DNA from: Labilibaculum sp.
GTDB taxonomy: Bacteria > Bacteroidota > Bacteroidia > Bacteroidales > Marinifilaceae
Direction of reading: 5' to 3'
Length of the DNA: 48,802 bases
Assembly (NCBI GenBank): GCA_016342745.1
Contig: JAEINT010000025.1
Coordinates: 1 to 48,802, forward strand
A program made the translations under genes and the position numbers. Positions 40,401 through 48,802 of this stretch are shown one piece after another (position 1 is the stretch's first letter; each line of letters opens with the position of its first letter). The notes under the pieces are model-generated. The model searched no databases. It was not told the DNA's origin and saw only the letters and a program-made list of their open reading frames with translations.

Positions 40401-42830
40401 ATGAGTCCTATTATAAAATCTAACAAATACAATAAACTAAGTATTAGCAAGGCATATTTCCTGCTATTTCTTGTACTTACTGTCACCTTTCTTCTTGGGA
40501 TCGGTGGCATCTGGATTTATAAAGAAATTTCAGATTTTAATCAGGAATCGAAAAAAATAAGAAAAGAATTATTAAGTGATCAAAAGAAAATATTAACCAA
40601 TAAGACTAAGGAGTGTCTTGATTTTATTGAATATCAAAATACACAATCAGAATCTAGAATAAAAAACAGACTTAAGAATTTTGTAAATCAGGCTCATGCC
40701 ATTGCCTCAAACATTTACAATGAAAATAAAGGTAAATTATCTGATCATGAAATTCAAAAGAGAATAAAACAAGCCATAACGCCTCTTCGCTTTTCAAACG
40801 ATCATGGATACATTTTTATAAATACCCTTGATGGGGTTGGTGTTTTATACCCTTTTTCCAAAAAGAAAGAAGGCCAAAACCTAATAAACCTTCAAGATTT
40901 AAATAAAAATTATCTTATAAAAAATGAAATTAACCTGATGCAATTTCAGGATGATGCATATACTAAATATGTAAATCCTAATAAGGTTGTTAATCAGTTT
41001 AATGCTTACACCAAAGTTTCTTACATTAAAAAATTCAAGCCTTACGGTTGGTATTTAGGATCTTTTGCCTTTCTCGATGATTTACAAGAAGAAAACCAGC
41101 GTGAGACCTTAATTAGAATTGACCAAATTAGTTTTGATGACAACAACCATTTTTTTGTGTATAAAAAAGATGGCACTTGTCTGTTACATTATGACACAAC
41201 AAGTATTGGAGTAAATTATAGAGATTACAATGATAAATTCCGTAAGGCTAATGTGGAAAAAATATTAGCCTCTACAGTATCTCAAAAAGGTGGTTTCATT
41301 GAATATCAAAATCAATCTGAAAATGAAGGTTTAAAAATATCCTATATAAAAACGATTGAAGAATGGGATTGGGTTATTGGCGCTGGAATTTTCACTAAAG
41401 AAATAGATGCTGGAATTGAAATTGCACGTAATCATTTAAAAGAAAATGTGTATAAATACATCTATCAGATTATTCTGTTGGTTGCTTTTGCAATTATTAT
41501 ACTCTACATCACTTCGAAATTTATCTCAAAGAAAATGAATCGGAACTTTGTTTCTTTCAACAATTTTTTCCGAAAAGCATCAACTGAATCTCATAAAATT
41601 AAAACAGACGAATTATACTTTCCCGAGTTTCGAGACATGTCAATTACCATTAATAGAATGATTGACATTCGATCTCAAAAAGAAGAAGAACTTAAGGATG
41701 CAAAAGAACGCGCCGAAGAATCTGATCGTTTAAAATCGTCTTTTCTTGCTAATATGTCGCACGAAATTAGAACTCCAATGAATGCTATAATTGGATTTTC
41801 AGAATTATTACAAGAAGAAGACTTGCCATTTGAAACGAGACAACAATTTTTTAACCACATCAAAAATAGTGGCAATTCCTTGTTAAATTTGATTAACGAC
41901 ATTATCGATTTCTCGAAAATTGAGTCAGGTGAATTAAAAATTTCAAAAACTGTTTTTAACCTTAATGAAATGTTTGATGAGCTGCATCAGACTTTTATTA
42001 AAATTAAAACAGGAAAAGGAAAAGACCATATTGATTTAAAATTCACAAAAGGTTTAAGTGACCAAAATTGCATAATTTACACTGATCCTTTAAGATTGAA
42101 ACAGATCATTACAAACCTTGTTGAAAACTCGATAAAGTTCACCGAAAAAGGTAGTATCCTAGTATCGTATCATTTAAATCAAACCGAACTTGTTTTTTCT
42201 GTAATAGATACTGGAATTGGTATTTCACAAGATAAACAGGATATTATATTCAGTCGCTTTAGACAAGCAGATGATTCTCATGCCCGTAAATATGGAGGAA
42301 CAGGATTAGGCTTATCAATTTCTAAGAAATTATCTGAATTACTTAATGGAAAAATGTGGCTTGAATCAACTGTAGATATTGGAAGTAATTTCTCTATCAG
42401 TATACCTTATCAATTGGATGAAAATCATGTCCCGACGGTATTAAACGATGACCTGCCGGATAAAAAAAAAATAAGTGGTAAGAAAATTCTTGTTGTGGAT
42501 GATTACGAGGTAAATCTAACCTTATTAAAACAAATGCTGCAAGCTTCAGGAGTTGAAGTCATGGTATCTGAAAATGGGAATAATGCTATAAACCAATGCT
42601 CTAAGAACGATTTTGATTTGGTGCTATTGGATCTTCAAATGCCTGAAATAAATGGATTTGATACTTTAAAACTAATTAAGAAGAACAAACCAGAAATTAA
42701 GATAGTAGCCCAAACAGCTTATGCTTTGGAAAATGAAAAGGAACAAATATTAAATTCGGGATTTGATGGATACATTTCAAAACCAATTGTCAAAAAAGAA
42801 TTAATGGACATCATTCACAAAATACTATAA
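40401..42830 (+). CDS. Cache-domain hybrid histidine kinase
   Basis: An 809-residue sensor. An N-terminal membrane helix (about residues 20-42) is followed by a large periplasmic region with two Cache_2-like sensing modules: GYIFINTLDGVGVLYPF and GWYLGSFAFLDDL in the first, FFVYKKDGTCLLHYD and EWDWVIGAGIF in the second. Then come a second helix (about 353-373), HAMP-like linker, H-box SHEIRTPMNA (His454), ATP domain (NLVENSIKFTEKG, DTGIGISQDK, GGTGLGLSIS) and a receiver domain with Asp744 (LLDLQMP). It probably binds a small organic molecule outside the cytoplasm. It lies 15 bp after an unrecognised gene. Its stop is 1 bp from that of the convergent PorP gene. Confidence 0.92.
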   Translation: MSPIIKSNKYNKLSISKAYFLLFLVLTVTFLLGIGGIWIYKEISDFNQESKKIRKELLSDQKKILTNKTKECLDFIEYQNTQSESRIKNRLKNFVNQAHAIASNIYNENKGKLSDHEIQKRIKQAITPLRFSNDHGYIFINTLDGVGVLYPFSKKKEGQNLINLQDLNKNYLIKNEINLMQFQDDAYTKYVNPNKVVNQFNAYTKVSYIKKFKPYGWYLGSFAFLDDLQEENQRETLIRIDQISFDDNNHFFVYKKDGTCLLHYDTTSIGVNYRDYNDKFRKANVEKILASTVSQKGGFIEYQNQSENEGLKISYIKTIEEWDWVIGAGIFTKEIDAGIEIARNHLKENVYKYIYQIILLVAFAIIILYITSKFISKKMNRNFVSFNNFFRKASTESHKIKTDELYFPEFRDMSITINRMIDIRSQKEEELKDAKERAEESDRLKSSFLANMSHEIRTPMNAIIGFSELLQEEDLPFETRQQFFNHIKNSGNSLLNLINDIIDFSKIESGELKISKTVFNLNEMFDELHQTFIKIKTGKGKDHIDLKFTKGLSDQNCIIYTDPLRLKQIITNLVENSIKFTEKGSILVSYHLNQTELVFSVIDTGIGISQDKQDIIFSRFRQADDSHARKYGGTGLGLSISKKLSELLNGKMWLESTVDIGSNFSISIPYQLDENHVPTVLNDDLPDKKKISGKKILVVDDYEVNLTLLKQMLQASGVEVMVSENGNNAINQCSKNDFDLVLLDLQMPEINGFDTLKLIKKNKPEIKIVAQTAYALENEKEQILNSGFDGYISKPIVKKELMDIIHKIL

Positions 42831-42831
42831 A

Positions 42832-43872
42832 CTAAAATCTTGGGCATTTTATTCGTCCAATCTGTCTCCTTTTTCTTGCACTGACTTCCATACAACCAGA
42901 ACGAGATCTACGATTTCGAGGATTTTTAATCCGCATCATAAAAGCTATTTCATGAGCGCCTGCATTGGTATGAATTAATTTTGAAACTGTTTTATCGTAA
43001 CTGTAGGAAACTTGCCACCAATCTCTAATAATACCTAATTGAAGAATAATAGCATCATATTCCAATTCTAAATTATCACGATACCACATTCCATAAATGA
43101 TTGATCCTTTGGAAACATACATCCCATAATTTAGTTGTTTATTCGTTCCTTGTTGTCGATATAGAAAGTTTGGTGCCAGACTAAAGTCTGCTTTATGCAA
43201 TCCATATCTAAAAACAGGAACATTAACACCACAATGTAAAGTATATTTACGAGGCAGTTTAGAATAATCACTTTCGTCTTTAAACGATTCATCAGGCTCG
43301 GTTAAATGATGAGCAGCGAAGCCTATAAACCAATTTTTATAAGAAGCTATTAGGCCTGAAGAAAAATCAAAATAATTTCGATTCAAATGATCAATTGCAC
43401 CTTCTCCTGTAAACGGATTTATTAATCCATTAATATAAAATTCATCCGTCTGATCTGGATAGGTAAAATTTGATTCATCTAACTTACGTTCGATAAAGGA
43501 AGCCTGAAAACCAGCCTTAATAGATAGTTTTTTAGAAATTCGCAAGGTATAGGCGTACATTGCACTTGCTGTTGTCGTACTTACGGTTCCATCTCCTTGT
43601 TCATCTTGCATCAGGTGAAGGCCTACACCACCACCTAAAACATCTACATACTGGTCATAGGCTACGCTATAACTTACATATGCTGAATTTAATTCAGGCC
43701 ATTGGTTACGATATCCCAATCCTACTCTCGCGTCATAATCAGAGCCTGCAAATGCAGGATTTAAATAAATCTTATTCGCGTAGAACTGAGAGAACTCTAC
43801 ATCCTGTGAATACAGGTTTACAGAATTCAATAACAGTATAAAAAAGCCTATTATTTTCAGTTCTTTTCTCAT
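42832..43872 (-). CDS. PorP/SprF-family type IX secretion outer-membrane protein
   Basis: A 346-residue outer-membrane beta-barrel of the PorP/SprF family. A signal peptide (MRKELKIIGFFILLLNSVNLYSQ) is followed by the family opening DVEFSQFYANKIYLNPAFAGS, the strands VGLGYRNQWPEL and YVSYSVAYDQY, and late strands with WYRDNLELEYDAIILQLGI. In Flavobacterium the SprF protein is needed to export the large adhesin SprB, encoded beside it. Here the start codon overlaps the stop of the giant repeat protein (TAATG), so the pair is coupled, which fits a dedicated secretion or surface partner. The C-terminus has an unusual basic tail (NPRNRRSRSGCMEVSARKRRQ). Confidence 0.9.
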   Translation of the reverse strand: MRKELKIIGFFILLLNSVNLYSQDVEFSQFYANKIYLNPAFAGSDYDARVGLGYRNQWPELNSAYVSYSVAYDQYVDVLGGGVGLHLMQDEQGDGTVSTTTASAMYAYTLRISKKLSIKAGFQASFIERKLDESNFTYPDQTDEFYINGLINPFTGEGAIDHLNRNYFDFSSGLIASYKNWFIGFAAHHLTEPDESFKDESDYSKLPRKYTLHCGVNVPVFRYGLHKADFSLAPNFLYRQQGTNKQLNYGMYVSKGSIIYGMWYRDNLELEYDAIILQLGIIRDWWQVSYSYDKTVSKLIHTNAGAHEIAFMMRIKNPRNRRSRSGCMEVSARKRRQIGRIKCPRF

Positions 43873-46800
43873 TATCTAAATAAAGTTACCGTACCGTGCG
43901 CTTGCTCTTTTCCACCGTAGAAAATAATCCAAACGTAAACACCTATTTCTGATTCTTTTCCTTTGTAGGTTCCATTCCAACCATCATATTTTAATTCATT
44001 ATTACCAACAATATCTCTTTTCACCATGAACATTTGTTCTCCCCAACGAGAATATATATACATTTCAAAATCAGAAACAAAACCTTTAAATACAGGATAA
44101 AAAATTTCATTAGGCCCTTTTCCATTCGGAGTAAACACATTTGGCACCACCATTTTTGGCTGAAGTAGTTTAGCAACTGCCGCTGATTGCGCTACACAAC
44201 CAAATTTATTTGTTACCTCAACAGAATAATCTCCTGCCTCTTCAACTTCAATACTTCTCCAATCAGATCCTGTACTCCAACGATAGGCTGCATAACCCGA
44301 TCCAGCATCTAGCGTTACAGATTGACCTTTATAAAAACTAAATGTTTTCGGACTTAATTCAACATCTGGCTTAGGATATACTTCAACATGAATTGTATCA
44401 GTTCCCATAAGGCCATAAATATCCCAAACACTTACTATATAATCACCTGTTTCGTTTACATTAATCGTCCTGGTTTTTTCCCCTGTATTCCAATCGTAGC
44501 TTTCCCAAGGTCCTGCATCAAGCATTAAAGCATTCCCTTCACATATTCCTACGCTACCACCTAAATCAATACTTGGAACTGGATTAACTGCAACTTTTAC
44601 TTTACCATTTCCTCTACAACCATTTACATCAATCACGCCTACAGCATATTCCCCATCTTTATCTACTTTTAAAAATTGAGAACTCTCCTGGTTACTCCAT
44701 TCATATTGTACATATCCGCTACCCGCATCCAATAAGAGTGTCGTTCCTTCTGCAATGACAGTATCTTGTCCTAAACTAACTTCAGGATTATCATGAATAA
44801 ATATACTAATTTCATCCTGACCAATACAACCAAATTCATCCATTGCTCTAAGAATATATTCTCCCGCATCGTAAACATATATTTCTCGAACTTGACCACC
44901 AGGTATCCACTCTGTATGATATCCAGTAGGAGCTTCGATAATTAATTCTTCTCCTTCACAAATATATAGGTCTGGCCCCAAGTCAACCAAAGGTAAATCA
45001 CGCACTATAACATCAACAGAATCTTGACCAACACAACCATTAATGTCAGTTATTTCAACTGAATAAATACCGCTAGCATTCAAAATTCTCGACTGTGATG
45101 TTACTCCATCATTCCATAAGAAACTAACTCCATTTCCTAAATCTATAGTAACAGATTCTCCAAAACACATATCAATTTGATCTGGCAACGGATTAACTGG
45201 AAGATGAATTACCTCAACATAAACACTATCAGATGCTAAACATCCATTTTCATTGATAATATCTAAAAAGTACCAGCCAGTTTCACCAGCATTGAGTGAA
45301 TAATTTGTTTCTCCTGAAAGAATCGCCCCGTCTAATCTCCACTGGTAAGAATAAGTGGAATTATCTGGTCCTTCTATATAAGTTGAATCACCTTCACACA
45401 CAAGATTCGTTGTGTACACCACATTAAAATCAAATGATGGATGTTGTTCTATTCTAATTGTATCATCAGCAATACAAGAATTTAAATCTGTAAACTGAAC
45501 AAAGTATGTTCCTGGATTTACAACACTAATTCTATTCGTTGTTTCCCCAGTACTCCATAAATATTCTCCTATTTGATTTCCTGCATCCAAGATATATTCC
45601 TCACCTTCACAATTTATCTGATCTGCTCCCAAATCAACGATTGGGTTTGCATGGATTGTTGCATTAGCATTGTCTGTTGCTGAACAACCATTTGCATCAG
45701 TAATAGTTACAGAATAATTTCCACTTGTCGAAACAGTAATAGTTTGCGTTGTTTCTCCTGTAGACCATAAATAAGTCGAACCAATATTTCCTGCATCGAA
45801 TGTAATTGTTCCGCCAGCACATGTTTCCTGATCTGTACCAAGGTTTACTGCCGGATTTGCATGAATTGTTGCATTTACATCATCCGAAGCTGAACAACCA
45901 TTGGTATCAGTTACGGTTACTGAATAATTACCACTAGCAGAAACACTAATTGTTTGAGTTGTTTCCCCTGTAGACCATAAATATGTTGAACCTGCGTTAC
46001 CTGCATCAAAGGTGATTGTACCGCCAGCACAACTCTCTTGATCTGCGCCCAAATTAACAACTGGATTCGCATGAACTGTTGCATTTACATCATCAGTAGC
46101 TGAACATCCGTTCGCGTCAGTTATTGTTACAGAATAATTTCCACTTGTCGAAACAGTAATAGTTTGCGTTGTTTCTCCTGTAGACCATAAATAAGTCGAA
46201 CCAATATTTCCTGCGTCAAATGTAATTGTTCCACCAGCACATGTTTCCTGATCTGCTCCCAAATCAACGATTGGGTTTGCATGGATTGTTGCGTTAGCAT
46301 TGTCTGTTGCTGAACAACCATTGGCATCTGTTATTGTTACAGAATAATTTCCACTTGTCGAAACAGTAATAGTTTGCGTTGTTTCTCCTGTAGACCATAA
46401 ATAAGTCGAACCAATATTTCCTGCATCGAATGTAATTGTTCCGCTAGCACATGTTTCCTGATCTGCTCCCAAATCAACGGTTGGGTTTGCATGGATTGTT
46501 GCATTCACATCATCTGAAGCTGAACAACCATTAGCATCAGTAATAGTTACTGAAGAATTTCCTGAAGTAGAAACAGAAATCGTCTGAGTTGTTTCGCCAG
46601 TTGACCATAAATAAGTCGAACCAATATTTCCTGCATCAAATGTAATTGTTCCACCAGCACATGTTTCCTGATCTGCTCCCAAATCAACGATTGGGTTTGC
46701 ATGGATTGTTGCGTTAGCATTGTCTGGTGCTGAACAACCATTGGCATCTGTTATTGTTACAGAATAATTTCCTGAAGTAGAAACAGAAATCGTCTGAGTT

Positions 46801-48802
46801 GTTTCTCCTGTAGACCATAAATAAGTCGAACCAATATTTCCTGCATCAAAAATGATCGTTCCACCAGCACAAGTCTCCTGATCTGCTCCCAAATCTACTG
46901 TTGGGTTTGCATGGATTGTTGCATTCACATCATCTGAAGCTGAACAACCATTAGCATCAGTAATAGTTACTGAATTATTTCCTGAAGTAGAAACAGAAAT
47001 CGTCTGAGTTGTTTCGCCTGTAGACCATAAATAAGTCGAACCAATATTTCCTGCGTCAAATGTAATTGTTCCACCAGCACATGTTTCCTGATCTGCTCCC
47101 AAATCAACGATTGGGTTTGCATGGATTGTTGCGTTAGCATTGTCTGGTGCTGAACAACCATTTGCATCTGTTATTGTTACAGAATAATTTCCACTTGTCG
47201 AAACGGTAATAGTTTGCGTTGTTTCTCCTGTAGACCATAAATATGTTGATCCAATATTTCCTGCATCAAAAGTGATGCTGTTTCCTGAACATGTTTCCTG
47301 ATCTGCTCCAAGATTTACTGTCGGATTTGCATGAACTGTTGCATTCACATCATCCGAAGCTGAACAACCATTGGCATCTGTTATTGTTACGCTATAATTT
47401 CCAGAAGTCGAAACAGTAATCGTCTGAGTTGTTTCGCCAGTAGACCATAAATATGTTGATCCAATATTTCCTGCATCAAATGTAATTGTACCACCTGCAC
47501 AAGTTTCCTGATCAATACCTAGATCTACTACTGGATTTGCGTGAATTGTTGCATTTACATCATCAGTAGCTGAACAACCATTGGCATCTGTTATTGTTAC
47601 AGAATAATTTCCTGAAGTAGAAACTAAAATTGTTTGTGTCGTTTCTCCTGTACTCCATAAATATGTTGATCCTGCGTTTCCTGCATCAAAGGTGATTGTA
47701 CCACCGGCACAAGTCTCTTGATCTGCTCCCAAATTAACAACTGGATTCGCATGAATTGTTGCATTTACATCATCAGTAGCTGAACAACCATTGGCATCTG
47801 TTATTGTTACAGAATAGTTACCACTTATTGAAACCGTAATTGTCTGAGTCGCTTCACCTGTAGACCATAAATAAGATGCTCCTGCATTTCCTGCATCAAA
47901 TGTGATGCTGTTACCTGCACAAGTTTCCTGATCAATACCTAGATCTACTAATGGGTTTGCATGAATAGTTGCATTTGCATCATCTGTAGCTGAACAACCA
48001 TTTGCATCTGTTATTGTTACGCTATAATTTCCAGAAGTCGAAACAGTAATTGTTTGCGTTGTTTCTCCAGTACTCCATAAATATGTTGATCCAATATTTC
48101 CTGCATCAAAAGTGATGCTGTTTCCTGAACATGTTTCCTGATCTGCTCCAAGATTTACTGTCGGATTTGCATGAACTGTTGCATTCACATCATCCGAAGC
48201 TGAACAACCATTGGCATCTGTTATTGTTACGCTATAATTTCCAGAAGTCGAAACAGTAATCGTCTGAGTTGTTTCGCCAGTAGACCATAAATATGTTGAT
48301 CCAATATTTCCTGCATCAAATGTAATTGTACCACCTGCACAAGTTTCCTGATCAATACCTAGATCTACTACTGGATTTGCGTGAATTGTTGCATTTACAT
48401 CATCAGTAGCTGAACAACCATTGGCATCTGTTATTGTTACAGAATAGTTACCACTTATTGAAACCGTAATTGTCTGAGTCGCTTCACCTGTAGACCATAA
48501 ATAAGATGCTCCTGCATTTCCTGCATCAAATGTGATGCTGTTACCTGCACAAGTTTCCTGATCAATACCTAGATCTACTACTGGGTTTGCATGAATAGTT
48601 GCATTTGCATCATCTGTAGCTGAACAACCATTTGCGTCAGTTATTGTTACTGAATAATTTCCACTTGTCGAAACAGTAATCGTCTGAGTTGTTTCGCCTG
48701 TAGACCATAAATAAGTCGAACCAATATTTCCTGCATCAAATGTAATTGTACCACCGGCACAAGTTTCCTGATCTGAACCAAGGTTTACTGTCGGATTTGC
48801 AT
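43872..48802 (-). CDS. Giant repeat surface protein with T9SS type B sorting domain (5' end outside the window)
   Basis: At least 1643 codons, open without a stop to the window edge; the true start lies beyond base 48802. From its C-terminus backward: a T9SS type B sorting domain (KMVVPNVFTPNGKGPNEIF, MYIYSRWGEQMF, KYDGWNGTYKGKESEIGVYVW, ending GTVTLFR), then about seven diverged Ig/PKD-like repeats, then fifteen near-identical 70-residue repeats. Each repeat carries a Cys in QETC and another in ANGC that could form a disulfide, a LWSTGETTQTI motif and a SGNYSVTITD motif. Such proteins are exported by T9SS and held on the surface, often as adhesins for gliding or attachment. PorP/SprF is encoded directly downstream. 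Confidence 0.93.
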   Translation of the reverse strand, partial: ANPTVNLGSDQETCAGGTITFDAGNIGSTYLWSTGETTQTITVSTSGNYSVTITDANGCSATDDANATIHANPVVDLGIDQETCAGNSITFDAGNAGASYLWSTGEATQTITVSISGNYSVTITDANGCSATDDVNATIHANPVVDLGIDQETCAGGTITFDAGNIGSTYLWSTGETTQTITVSTSGNYSVTITDANGCSASDDVNATVHANPTVNLGADQETCSGNSITFDAGNIGSTYLWSTGETTQTITVSTSGNYSVTITDANGCSATDDANATIHANPLVDLGIDQETCAGNSITFDAGNAGASYLWSTGEATQTITVSISGNYSVTITDANGCSATDDVNATIHANPVVNLGADQETCAGGTITFDAGNAGSTYLWSTGETTQTILVSTSGNYSVTITDANGCSATDDVNATIHANPVVDLGIDQETCAGGTITFDAGNIGSTYLWSTGETTQTITVSTSGNYSVTITDANGCSASDDVNATVHANPTVNLGADQETCSGNSITFDAGNIGSTYLWSTGETTQTITVSTSGNYSVTITDANGCSAPDNANATIHANPIVDLGADQETCAGGTITFDAGNIGSTYLWSTGETTQTISVSTSGNNSVTITDANGCSASDDVNATIHANPTVDLGADQETCAGGTIIFDAGNIGSTYLWSTGETTQTISVSTSGNYSVTITDANGCSAPDNANATIHANPIVDLGADQETCAGGTITFDAGNIGSTYLWSTGETTQTISVSTSGNSSVTITDANGCSASDDVNATIHANPTVDLGADQETCASGTITFDAGNIGSTYLWSTGETTQTITVSTSGNYSVTITDANGCSATDNANATIHANPIVDLGADQETCAGGTITFDAGNIGSTYLWSTGETTQTITVSTSGNYSVTITDANGCSATDDVNATVHANPVVNLGADQESCAGGTITFDAGNAGSTYLWSTGETTQTISVSASGNYSVTVTDTNGCSASDDVNATIHANPAVNLGTDQETCAGGTITFDAGNIGSTYLWSTGETTQTITVSTSGNYSVTITDANGCSATDNANATIHANPIVDLGADQINCEGEEYILDAGNQIGEYLWSTGETTNRISVVNPGTYFVQFTDLNSCIADDTIRIEQHPSFDFNVVYTTNLVCEGDSTYIEGPDNSTYSYQWRLDGAILSGETNYSLNAGETGWYFLDIINENGCLASDSVYVEVIHLPVNPLPDQIDMCFGESVTIDLGNGVSFLWNDGVTSQSRILNASGIYSVEITDINGCVGQDSVDVIVRDLPLVDLGPDLYICEGEELIIEAPTGYHTEWIPGGQVREIYVYDAGEYILRAMDEFGCIGQDEISIFIHDNPEVSLGQDTVIAEGTTLLLDAGSGYVQYEWSNQESSQFLKVDKDGEYAVGVIDVNGCRGNGKVKVAVNPVPSIDLGGSVGICEGNALMLDAGPWESYDWNTGEKTRTINVNETGDYIVSVWDIYGLMGTDTIHVEVYPKPDVELSPKTFSFYKGQSVTLDAGSGYAAYRWSTGSDWRSIEVEEAGDYSVEVTNKFGCVAQSAAVAKLLQPKMVVPNVFTPNGKGPNEIFYPVFKGFVSDFEMYIYSRWGEQMFMVKRDIVGNNELKYDGWNGTYKGKESEIGVYVWIIFYGGKEQAHGTVTLFR
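45643..48802 (-). repeat. Fifteen tandem 210-bp in-frame repeats
   Basis: The 210-bp unit encodes 70 residues, and copies differ by few substitutions. Larger periods are visible: the sequence from 47251 recurs at 48091 (offset 840, four units), that from 47821 at 48451 (offset 630, three units), and that from 46501 at 46921 (offset 420, two units). This mosaic of shared blocks suggests recent unequal recombination or gene conversion. The next unit (about 45420-45640) is already diverged. Confidence 0.9.

Noticed and set aside
45600-47170. Several short frames inside the repeat array that differ from the main frame
   Set aside because: They recur every 420 bp as a consequence of the repeats, and have no start signals or independent support.
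1-48802. tRNA or rRNA genes
   Set aside because: I looked through the intergenic stretches and found no cloverleaf-like or rRNA-like sequence.

Overview
The window looks like chromosomal DNA of an AT-rich member of the Bacteroidota, probably a marine Marinilabiliales-type organism (order is inference, phylum is well supported). The phylum call rests on promoters of the Bacteroidota form (TTTG, about 19 bp, TAnnTTTG), a giant repeat protein with a type IX secretion (T9SS) type B C-terminal domain coupled to a PorP/SprF-like gene, a LytS-type sensor with a Y_Y_Y/propeller periplasmic half, and TPR hybrid histidine kinases. Every base and residue position was counted by hand; no database search was run.

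Layout. 1-5.7 kb is an accessory region. It holds an inverted, exactly 21-bp-phased array of short boxes (151-462), an unrecognised protein with an internal duplication, an orphan Mrr-like nuclease, small membrane proteins and lipoproteins, and a REP-associated tyrosine transposase (RAYT) followed by two copies of a symmetric 116-117-bp element built of three hairpins. Half of a third copy begins the window. 5.7-11.5 kb carries histidine catabolism genes hutG, hutU and hutH and a divergent LysR regulator. hutI is not present here.

11.5-21.2 kb is a corrinoid methyl-transfer locus. A leftward cluster encodes a GntR regulator, a corrinoid-binding protein, an MtaA/CmuA-like methyltransferase fused to a thioredoxin domain, a COG0523 GTPase, a MetH-activation-domain protein and a RACo-like ferredoxin/ASKHA reactivator. 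Next to it are an AraC regulator and a divergent pair: a second URO-D-family methyltransferase and a RhaT-family transporter. Together they contain the parts of a substrate-to-corrinoid methyl-transfer system with its own reactivation machinery and transporter. The substrate cannot be read from sequence.

21.5-31.1 kb is mostly ordinary or housekeeping: J-domain/KTSC fusion, 2OG-Fe(II) oxygenase, cupin, DHFR-like reductase, CIA30 protein, CPBP-like membrane protein, flavodoxin, folD, ffh, argS. Several genes there have clear hairpin terminators. 31.5-42.8 kb is rich in signalling: two hybrid histidine kinases with near-identical H-box regions and one LytS-type one-protein sensor. Among them are an avidin-like protein that lacks several biotin-contacting residues and a PabC-like class IV aminotransferase. 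42.8-48.8 kb is a T9SS surface protein with fifteen near-identical 70-residue repeats (gene open at the window edge), translationally coupled to a PorP/SprF-like outer-membrane protein.
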